64,000 bases of DNA, taken from assembly GCA_009785215.1 (NCBI GenBank), contig WQWU01000004.1, forward strand, positions 1-64,000, read 5' to 3'. Positions 27,029 to 34,213 of the stretch are shown piece by piece. The translations under genes were made by a program, and so were the position numbers. The notes below the pieces were generated by a model. The model ran no database searches, had not been told where the DNA came from, and saw only the letters and a program-made list of their open reading frames with translations. Positions within the stretch are counted from its first letter, which is position 1. The number at the start of each line of letters is the position of its first letter. The stretch comes from Treponema sp. Lineage in GTDB: Bacteria; Spirochaetota; Spirochaetia; Treponematales; Breznakiellaceae.

Positions 27029-28009
27029 ATGGAAACAAATATAAGACCAGCAATTGAATTATTAATTAATAACATTAGGCAGTTAATCTCTGTAGATGCA
27101 GGAAAACTGGAGTATATAATAGCCGCGCAGATTGCAGGCGGACACGTTATTCTTGCAGACTCACACGGCGTTGGAAAAACTTCTTTAGCGCGTGCATTAG
27201 CTCAGTCTATCCGCTGGCGCCCGGAAGACCTTGCAGATGTTAGCGGTGTTAAAATGGAAGGGTTCAGCCGTATTCAGTGTACTGTAGATCTGCTTCCTCA
27301 GGATATTCTTGGGTTTAACCGTTTTATAGGACATTCGGGAGAAATGATATTCAACAAAGGGCCTGTTTTTGCGCACTTTGTATTATGCGACGAAATAAAC
27401 CTGCTTACCCCAAAAACACAAGGTAGTTTTTTCCAGGTTATGGAAGAACAAAGCGTAACCATAGAAGGAAAATCTTATAGTTTAAAGGATCCCTTTTTTA
27501 TAATTGCTACAATGAACCTGAAAGGTGTGCACCTTTTTCCGCTTCCTACGCCTCAGCTTGACCGCTTTATGCTTCGCCTTTCGCTGGGGTATCCTTCTGC
27601 AGAAGAAGAAACAGAAATAATTAACAAGCACGGAAAAATTGATGCCTGGAACAATTTCCAAAGCGTAATAGACAGCGCTGATTTAATTAAATGGAAAAAA
27701 ATGGTAGACGAAGTGCAAATGCACCCAAGCGTTACATCTTACCTTGTTACTTGTGTCCGTTCTACAAGAGCGCATCCGGATATTGAAACTCCTGCAAGTC
27801 CGCGCGCCGGCGTTCGCATTTCGCGGCTGGCAAAATCGCTGGCTCTCTGCCGCGGTATGGATTATGTCTCTGTCGATTTAATAAAAGAAATATTTATTCA
27901 TGCAATGGCTCATCGTATCATAACGCGCGACCCTTCCATTCCGCCGGAAACGCCGCTTAAAAATATACTGGATACGGTTCCTGTAGAAATAAAAGGATCC
28001 GGCCATTGA
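27029..28009 (+). CDS. MoxR-family AAA+ ATPase
   Basis: 326 residues. Walker A reads ADSHGVGKTSLARA (Ser/His in place of the usual GxxGxGKT spacing), Walker B VLCDEINLL, sensor 1 ATMNLKGVHLFPLPTPQLDRF, and sensor 2 SPRAGVRISRLAKSLA. MoxR ATPases act as chaperones for the DUF58/VWA proteins encoded beside them. The ATG at 27029 is chosen; no good ribosome binding site is seen. It overlaps the DUF58 gene by 4 bp. Confidence 0.88.
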   Translation: METNIRPAIELLINNIRQLISVDAGKLEYIIAAQIAGGHVILADSHGVGKTSLARALAQSIRWRPEDLADVSGVKMEGFSRIQCTVDLLPQDILGFNRFIGHSGEMIFNKGPVFAHFVLCDEINLLTPKTQGSFFQVMEEQSVTIEGKSYSLKDPFFIIATMNLKGVHLFPLPTPQLDRFMLRLSLGYPSAEEETEIINKHGKIDAWNNFQSVIDSADLIKWKKMVDEVQMHPSVTSYLVTCVRSTRAHPDIETPASPRAGVRISRLAKSLALCRGMDYVSVDLIKEIFIHAMAHRIITRDPSIPPETPLKNILDTVPVEIKGSGH

Positions 28010-29331
28010 ACATTTACCGGTTTAAGGACACTTTAAATAAAAAGTTTAAAAACTTCCGGTTTATTCTTACTCCTGCGGGTACAGCTTTATTTATTATTTC
28101 GCTGGGAGTTTTAATCCGCGCGCTTTTTACCCGTAATGCATACGAAATTGTACTGACTTCTTCTGCGTTATTTTTAATGCTGGCTCTTGGAATAATTGGT
28201 TTATGGAATACAAGAAAATTTAAATCGATGGAGCCGAACTGGAAACCGCCGTTTCCTGTAACTGCTTTTTCCGGTACTAACATTCCGGGAAGTGAAACAT
28301 TTATTTCCGGCTTTACCGCATTTGTTCCCCTTTTTTTCCGCTTGCACTTTATTATACGCGGACGATTTTTTCCCTTTATTAAAACAGATAAATATAAGGG
28401 TATTAAAATGCGTATAGAGGAATCGATAAAACGCGGCGAAACTTCTTCTAAAATAAATATAAATTTCCCTTTATCCGGAAAATTCGAAGGTGACGGCTTT
28501 TGTCAATTGCGCGACATCTTTGGTCTCTTTACCTTTTATTACGGGTTACCTCAATACAGGACAATTAATGTAAGATGCTCTCCGTGTTATGGAAAAAAAA
28601 CGCAGATAAACGCACAAAGCGGCGCGGAAGATCAGCGGAACAAACCTGCTGCAGACATCGAAAGATATTATATGAGGGAATATACACCCGGAGATCGTTT
28701 CCGCGATATTAACTGGAAGAGTTCAGAAAAAATCGATGCTCTTATAACGCGTATTTCTACAGATAATCAGGAAAAAATAAGCAGACTGGAAATTCATTTC
28801 CGTAATTTTGGCTCTGTAAATCAGGATAACATGGAAGCGATTTGGCTTTTAGATCGCGCCAAAGCCCGTTTAACCTATTTTTTACGAAGCCTTATGGAGC
28901 AAAATGCAAATTATATTTTTGATATTCATTCTGCAGAAAATGTCTGGGAAATAAAAGACGCGGATGAACTTGATGTTTTTTTTGAAGAACTTGCTGTTCT
29001 TTCATTTGTGCCGCCGCGGCACGAAGTGCCAGCATCGCAGAAGAGCGATGTTTATGTTTTTTCGACAGCTTGTGATATTGGTCTTTCATCTTTTGTTCTT
29101 GCAAATAATCTGCGCCCTGTTACGCTGTTCCTTGTTCAGCCATGCGGCGGCACAGACACCGAAACGCAGGAAATTGAATACCTATACTTATCCGGCTTTG
29201 AAGAAAACGGATTTTCTTCATCTTTAAAATGGCTCAGAAAAAACATAAAAAAACTGAATGTTCAAACAGCAAAAACAGAAACATTTTATGCGCAGGTATT
29301 ACTTGGAATAAACAGGGGGATAAAAAAATGA
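28006..29331 (+). CDS. DUF58 domain membrane protein
   Basis: 441 residues with two N-terminal membrane helices (about residues 16-62), a beta-rich region, and the DUF58 signature YYMREYTPGDRFRDINWKSSEK near residue 222. Such proteins are partners of MoxR ATPases. Its start codon overlaps the moxR stop, and its stop shares ATGA with the next gene. No metal-binding VWA motif is obvious after the signature. Confidence 0.88.
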   Translation: MNIYRFKDTLNKKFKNFRFILTPAGTALFIISLGVLIRALFTRNAYEIVLTSSALFLMLALGIIGLWNTRKFKSMEPNWKPPFPVTAFSGTNIPGSETFISGFTAFVPLFFRLHFIIRGRFFPFIKTDKYKGIKMRIEESIKRGETSSKININFPLSGKFEGDGFCQLRDIFGLFTFYYGLPQYRTINVRCSPCYGKKTQINAQSGAEDQRNKPAADIERYYMREYTPGDRFRDINWKSSEKIDALITRISTDNQEKISRLEIHFRNFGSVNQDNMEAIWLLDRAKARLTYFLRSLMEQNANYIFDIHSAENVWEIKDADELDVFFEELAVLSFVPPRHEVPASQKSDVYVFSTACDIGLSSFVLANNLRPVTLFLVQPCGGTDTETQEIEYLYLSGFEENGFSSSLKWLRKNIKKLNVQTAKTETFYAQVLLGINRGIKK

Positions 29332-31448
29332 AAAACTCCCTGGTTATTTTATTCGGCTTGCGGCTTTTTTTATATTTTAGCGTAATTACATTAATTTTTA
29401 TTCATCCGGGAATAGCAGTTTCTTTTGATAAAACCGGCATGGTATTGTGGCTTTTAATAATTCCGGCTCTGGCAGCTATAACTTTTTTTCATTCGTCTTT
29501 AAAAAAATTATGGATAAAAATTGCGGCACTTGAACCTTTCTTTTTGGCATGGGTATGCCTGCGGCTGCTTTCCTTGTCGCGTTCCGGCGAAGAAATTGCA
29601 GAACAAAATATAATGCTAACGCAGTTCATCTTTATTTGGACAGCGGTAGTATTTTTACTGCACAGTGCGGTAATTTATTTGTGTATCTTTCCAAACAGCA
29701 GAATTAAAATATGGAAAGAAGGAACTGCATTTTTATTAACAGCTTCTGCAGTATTTTTTATTTTACTGGTTGTTTTGCCGCCGGATTTTGTACGGAATAC
29801 TGTAATAGAAAATTTGGTAACAGAGAGAATCCCGCAGATAATCCGGCCTTCAGATTTGGAACGCGGTTTGCCTCAAAGGGGGAATAGCCGCAGAACCCGC
29901 CCCGGCGGCAGAGAAGGACAAGGTGTTTTGCGCGGACTTCCCGGAGATGACTGGTCAGATGGCGGCGGAAGAGATAACCGCCAGTATATGATTAAAATTG
30001 TTGCATCGGAAACAGAACCAGTTTACATGGGTGAATCGTTCCGCGGTTTTCTGGATCCTGTTAAAGGTTTTCAGGCAGATTTGACCGATCCTCTGAATGA
30101 TCTGGCACGCCGCAGATTATTTGTTTCATGGTCAAGTAACGAGTTTAATTTTGATATGGGCAGAAATAATCTGGAAGTGTTTTCTCTTTCTACATTACAG
30201 CAGAAATTTTTTCCTTACCGCCCTGTAACAATAGATCCTGTCATTTTAAGCGAAGGTACAGGCCCGCTTCGTTTTATTCATCAGGCGGTTTCCAGCGTAC
30301 ACAAAGATGATCCCCTTAAACTTATACATACTCCAACCCGGCATTTTTATGATTATGAAAAAAGGGAGCTGGCAAAATATCTTGATATTTCCCTGGAAGA
30401 AAGCGATAAAAATGAGTTTATGGTTTACATTAGAAATGCGCTGGAAACATGGAGAAGAAACAGAAATAGTATTATAAGAGAAGATGACAGTTATTTACAA
30501 AGTATATTCATGGAAGGAGATGGCGGCAATGAATATCTGGAAACAATTTTAGCTTTAATGACAAGTTTTTCCTCATATCAGTACAATCTGAACCCGGATG
30601 ATTTCTCAATTGCTTCCATAAAAGATTTTTTATTTGATTCAAAAGAGGGTGACTGTGTTGAGTTTTCCAGTGCGCTTGCGCTGCTTGGACGGCTCTCCGG
30701 AATTCCATCCCGTATTGTAACAGGGTATCTTGCTGCTGAAGGATTACAAACCGAAGCGCACTTGCGGGGGCTTGCCATCATGAGGAACAGCCTCCCCATA
30801 CTGCAGCAATTCCCTTTTGATCATTTATTCATGGTGACAAATCTTCATTCCCATTCATGGACGCAGTTTTACATACCAGATTACGGCTGGCTCGATTTTG
30901 AAGCGACACTTTTTTCCATACCGCCGCAGGGCATGGGCGATTTTAATAACTGGGATGTTGTTATACCTATTTTAGACGGAGAAAGAACAATTTCTAATGC
31001 ACGCGCTTTTCCGTGGCAGGCAGTAGGCAGGGCGGTAATTACGCTTATCTTAATTGCAGTTTTAGGCGCTTATATTTTCCGTTACGGCCGCGAATTTATT
31101 CTTTATTTGGGAGCAAAACGCGGCGGCAGGGCAGGCGCCAGATATTTGTACCTTCTGCTTTTAGCGCGTCTTGCCGCAGACGGTAAACCAATTAAACCTG
31201 TCTCAAAAACAGCGCATGAATATATAAAATTATTCCCGGACAAAATAGAATCAAATGAATATTTTCTGCGTTTTGCGGATATTTATTCAGAAATGCGCTG
31301 GCGGCAATTTGATAACCATAACGAACTGGAAACACGTTTCCTTCTGTTAAAAGATGAATACAATAAAATTTTAACAATATCCCGCCGCCGCGGATTACAC
31401 TGGCAGGTTGTCCGTTTGTTTAACCTGCGGGGACTGGCTTATCTATGA
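29328..31448 (+). CDS. transglutaminase-like membrane protein
   Basis: 706 residues. Several N-terminal membrane helices lead into a periplasmic transglutaminase-like domain with the triad visible as GDCVEFSSALALLGR (Cys), NLHSHSWTQFYIPDYGW (His) and LDFEATLF (Asp). A further membrane helix (about residue 560) and a C-terminal DUF4129-like tail follow. The start at 29328 overlaps the DUF58 stop as ATGA. MoxR-DUF58-transglutaminase clusters are widespread and thought to act on envelope proteins or peptidoglycan; the substrate is unknown. Confidence 0.87.
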   Translation: MKNSLVILFGLRLFLYFSVITLIFIHPGIAVSFDKTGMVLWLLIIPALAAITFFHSSLKKLWIKIAALEPFFLAWVCLRLLSLSRSGEEIAEQNIMLTQFIFIWTAVVFLLHSAVIYLCIFPNSRIKIWKEGTAFLLTASAVFFILLVVLPPDFVRNTVIENLVTERIPQIIRPSDLERGLPQRGNSRRTRPGGREGQGVLRGLPGDDWSDGGGRDNRQYMIKIVASETEPVYMGESFRGFLDPVKGFQADLTDPLNDLARRRLFVSWSSNEFNFDMGRNNLEVFSLSTLQQKFFPYRPVTIDPVILSEGTGPLRFIHQAVSSVHKDDPLKLIHTPTRHFYDYEKRELAKYLDISLEESDKNEFMVYIRNALETWRRNRNSIIREDDSYLQSIFMEGDGGNEYLETILALMTSFSSYQYNLNPDDFSIASIKDFLFDSKEGDCVEFSSALALLGRLSGIPSRIVTGYLAAEGLQTEAHLRGLAIMRNSLPILQQFPFDHLFMVTNLHSHSWTQFYIPDYGWLDFEATLFSIPPQGMGDFNNWDVVIPILDGERTISNARAFPWQAVGRAVITLILIAVLGAYIFRYGREFILYLGAKRGGRAGARYLYLLLLARLAADGKPIKPVSKTAHEYIKLFPDKIESNEYFLRFADIYSEMRWRQFDNHNELETRFLLLKDEYNKILTISRRRGLHWQVVRLFNLRGLAYL

Positions 31449-32668
31449 AAAATAATATGTATTTCCGTGTGATATTCTTCAGCTTAATTCTTCTGTTATC
31501 TGCATGTTCGCGCAGTACCGACTGGGTGCAGTTTCGCGGCGAAGGCGGACGCGGTGTAAGTTTATCGCGTTTAACACCGCCTTTAGGTTTACGCTGGAAA
31601 ATAAAACTGCAAACCGGAAACGAGAGAATCAGGTCTTTAAATCCGCCTGTGGTTTTGGGAGATACAATTTACTTTGGTTCAGACGACGGCAACTTTTATG
31701 CGCTAGATGTAGAAAGCGGTTTTATGCGCTGGGTTTTTAATAGCGGAGCCGAAATTAATTCCATTCCTGCGGCGGATAAGGACAATGTTTACTTTGGCAG
31801 CAAAGACGGAAAGCTTTATGCCTTGTGCCGGAAAACCGGAGAGGAGGTTTGGACATTTCAAACCAGAAGCCAGATAAATTCGCAGGTACAGCGGTACGGA
31901 GATTACATTATTTTTGTAGGAGATGCCGATGCAATTTATTTTTTATCTCCGCAGGGAGTAGAACAATTCAGAATAGATAATCCAGGCTGGATGAAATTTA
32001 CTTTTTTGATAGCAGATGACATCATGTATCATGCTACTACTCCGGTTGTTGAGTTTCTTGGACCTTTCGATATAAATAGAAGGGAATTTTTGTGGTATCA
32101 GTCTTCCCGCGAATTTAATGCAATTTGGTTTTCTGTAAATGCTGTCCGGGGCGACTTGTTATATATGGGCACTGCCGATGTTTATTGGGAAGGCACATAT
32201 CTTGGTTACCATGCTTTTAACAGGCATACAGGCGAAGTTGTCTGGCGGCAGTATTTGGATGGCATATTGTTTAACAATGACTGGGATGATTTATGGGAAT
32301 ATTTCTGGAGAAATTGCGACAAACTGGATTTTATGGCTCCTATTGTATGGAAGGATTTAGTCATTTTTACGGGGGGAGACTGCACAGCGCGTGCTTTTGA
32401 CGCAAATACAGGAGATCTCCGCTGGGAAGAGGTCTTTGAAAGCCCTGTAAGCTCTGCTCCTACCCTTGCTTCCGGGCGTGTTTACTTTGGCTTGCAGGGA
32501 GATGATTATAATCCGCCGAAACTTATGTGTATTTCTGCAAGAACCGGCAAGGTTCTTTGGGAAATGGAGACAGAAGGCTCTATTTTATCTGCCCCTGTTA
32601 TAGCCGGAAAAAGAATTGTTTTTGGCACAGATTTAAGTGTTTTTTACGTTCTTGAGCAGATTTTTTAG
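31445..32668 (+). CDS. PQQ-type beta-propeller lipoprotein
   Basis: 407 residues. Lipoprotein signal ending in LLLSACS (Cys20 region). The mature part has repeated blades such as YFGSDDGNFYALDVESGFMRW, YFGSKDGKLYALCRKTGE and YFGLQGDD, the PQQ-like propeller pattern seen in BamB-type scaffolds; nothing shows that PQQ is bound. It overlaps the transglutaminase gene by 4 bp (ATGA), so it belongs to the same operon and may be a periplasmic scaffold for it. Confidence 0.82.
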   Translation: MKNNMYFRVIFFSLILLLSACSRSTDWVQFRGEGGRGVSLSRLTPPLGLRWKIKLQTGNERIRSLNPPVVLGDTIYFGSDDGNFYALDVESGFMRWVFNSGAEINSIPAADKDNVYFGSKDGKLYALCRKTGEEVWTFQTRSQINSQVQRYGDYIIFVGDADAIYFLSPQGVEQFRIDNPGWMKFTFLIADDIMYHATTPVVEFLGPFDINRREFLWYQSSREFNAIWFSVNAVRGDLLYMGTADVYWEGTYLGYHAFNRHTGEVVWRQYLDGILFNNDWDDLWEYFWRNCDKLDFMAPIVWKDLVIFTGGDCTARAFDANTGDLRWEEVFESPVSSAPTLASGRVYFGLQGDDYNPPKLMCISARTGKVLWEMETEGSILSAPVIAGKRIVFGTDLSVFYVLEQIF

Positions 32669-32698
32669 TTGACTTATCTATAAGAAGCAAGGTAAAAT
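32669..32698 (+). promoter_or_regulatory. promoter of the 32750 lipoprotein gene
   Basis: TTGACT (32669-32674), 18-bp spacer, TAAAAT (32693-32698). The predicted start at about 32705 lies at the foot of the hairpin 32706-32723. Confidence 0.7.
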
Positions 32699-32705
32699 AA
32701 AAGTG

Positions 32706-32723
32706 CGGAATTTTAATATTCCG
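32706..32723 (+). other. 5'-terminal mRNA hairpin
   Basis: CGGAAT (32706-32711) pairs with ATTCCG (32718-32723) across a 6-nt loop. Because the predicted transcript starts next to it, the mRNA would begin with a stem-loop, a known way to protect 5' ends from decay. Confidence 0.5.
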
Positions 32724-32749
32724 TGATAATTTACTTTAGGAGAAGAAAT

Positions 32750-33322
32750 ATGAAGAAATGGGGAATTATTATTGCCATTTTAGGCGCATTGGTATTAGCC
32801 GCATGCGCAAGCACCGGAAGCTTAGTAGACGAAATGCCTGGTGAAAGACTGGACATTTTAAGAGTCGATGTTTCCAAATTTCCTGCTGTAAGGAATGCAA
32901 ATCCTTTTACAAAAAGATTTGATGATTTTATTTTAGATCTTAGCGCTGTTCTTCCGGAAGAAGATGCAGTAAACTGGGCATATTTTAACCGTTTTGTAGT
33001 TAGAGTTCAGTACTTTGATGCAAACCGCAATCCTATTGCTAATGCAAACGACCTTGGTATGATGACTCTTGTTTATGATCTTGCTGTTATTGAAAGACCA
33101 GGCGGAAGAGGCGGAGATCCTGGAGTTAATGTTGGTAATGCAGCTCAGAAACAGTTCAACGTAATGGGAGGCTGGACAACAGCTCATACCAGAGGTTGTA
33201 TCATCAATCTTAGAGCAAGACCAGCAGGTCTTATTTTACAGAATGCTGCTGACCATGTAAGATTTATCGAAATTAAAGAAATTATTTTCTATAACGACGA
33301 TATGATTGAGATTGATTACTAA
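32750..33322 (+). CDS. predicted lipoprotein, unknown
   Basis: 190 residues. Lipoprotein signal peptide MKKWGIIIAILGALVLAAC with lipidated Cys19. The mature part is beta-rich with a Gly/Arg patch (RPGGRGGDPG) and ends in acidic residues. The ATG at 32750 follows AGGAG. It has its own promoter, 5' hairpin and terminator, so it is monocistronic and probably well expressed. Family not recognised. Confidence 0.8.
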   Translation: MKKWGIIIAILGALVLAACASTGSLVDEMPGERLDILRVDVSKFPAVRNANPFTKRFDDFILDLSAVLPEEDAVNWAYFNRFVVRVQYFDANRNPIANANDLGMMTLVYDLAVIERPGGRGGDPGVNVGNAAQKQFNVMGGWTTAHTRGCIINLRARPAGLILQNAADHVRFIEIKEIIFYNDDMIEIDY

Positions 33323-33343
33323 GATTTATTAAATCGATGAAAG

Positions 33344-33386
33344 GCTGTCCGGTAAGTTTTTAAAACTGTCCGGATGGCTTTTTTTT
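33344..33386 (+). terminator. rho-independent terminator after lipoprotein gene
   Basis: GGCTGTCCGG (33344-33353) faces TCCGGATGGC (33369-33378) with an internal TG/TG mismatch, followed by eight T (33379-33386). Confidence 0.75.
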
Positions 33387-33429
33387 GTGCCATGGTTAAA
33401 AACATCTATTAAATACCAAATATTTATAT

Positions 33430-33435
33430 TACAAT
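33430..33435 (+). promoter_or_regulatory. -10 box of the 33442 gene (leaderless type)
   Basis: TACAAT, then CCTAAT and the ATG at 33442. No Shine-Dalgarno sequence; no good -35 is visible. Confidence 0.45.
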
Positions 33436-33441
33436 CCTAAT

Positions 33442-34200
33442 ATGGGAACCCTTTTACGTCATGGTATTAATATGTACAAAAAAACCATGAACCAAGCGCC
33501 TGGTTCAGAAGACGAAACTCCGGTTTTTTTAAAAGAAATAGCGTTGCCAGGATCAAAAACAAAACCCATTGCGCCACTTGTAACATCACAACCTGCGCCT
33601 CAGCAGAAACCCTTAGTACCAAAGAACACTGTGTTAAATAACACTGTGCAAAAGAGCACTGTGCCAAAAGCCGCTGTTAAGGTTAATTCTCAAGCTTCAG
33701 GCGGCATCGAGGCTGCACGCCGTATCTTATATGCTGCAAAGGGAGCAGGAAAGGGCGAAGCGCTTTTAAATAGGGCTGTTCCGGAATCCAGAGAAAACTT
33801 TTTTGGTTTTTTGGACGAGTTTACAACCGACCAGCTGGTTAAGCTTTTTAAAGAAGAAACCGCTCAGACAACGGCGCTTATATTAAGCAGAATGTCTCCG
33901 AAAATTTCTGCCGGTGTAATAAATAAACTTCCAACTTCCGGTAAACTGGATGTATTAAAACGTATTGCGCATCAGGGAAATGTTTCGCCGGAAATACTGG
34001 AACAGGTATCTGCTGCAATAAAGGAAAAGGTTAGGCATTTGGCAGGCGGTTACAAAAATGTTAAAATTGACGGAATGCAGACATTGGCTGCAATTTTAAA
34101 ACAGGGAGACAATTCTTTTGGCGGCAGACTTATTGATGAACTGGAAGAAGATGATCCGGAAATTGGGTGCAGCTTAAAAGAAAAATTATATATACATTAG
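33442..34200 (+). CDS. FliG-like protein without the C-terminal torque domain
   Basis: 252 residues. The first 90 are Pro/Lys/Thr-rich and look disordered. From FFGFLDEFTTDQLVKLFKEE the sequence follows the FliG middle domain: QTTALILSRMSPKISAGVINKLP, then a helical part ending EEDDPEIGCSLKEKLYIH. The FliG C-terminal domain that meets the stator is missing. Spirochetes commonly have two FliG proteins; this may be the shorter paralogue or a relative with a scaffolding role. Expression appears leaderless. It lies 13 bp before the protease gene. Confidence 0.65.
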   Translation: MGTLLRHGINMYKKTMNQAPGSEDETPVFLKEIALPGSKTKPIAPLVTSQPAPQQKPLVPKNTVLNNTVQKSTVPKAAVKVNSQASGGIEAARRILYAAKGAGKGEALLNRAVPESRENFFGFLDEFTTDQLVKLFKEETAQTTALILSRMSPKISAGVINKLPTSGKLDVLKRIAHQGNVSPEILEQVSAAIKEKVRHLAGGYKNVKIDGMQTLAAILKQGDNSFGGRLIDELEEDDPEIGCSLKEKLYIH

Positions 34201-34213
34201 AGGATGTAGTTGT

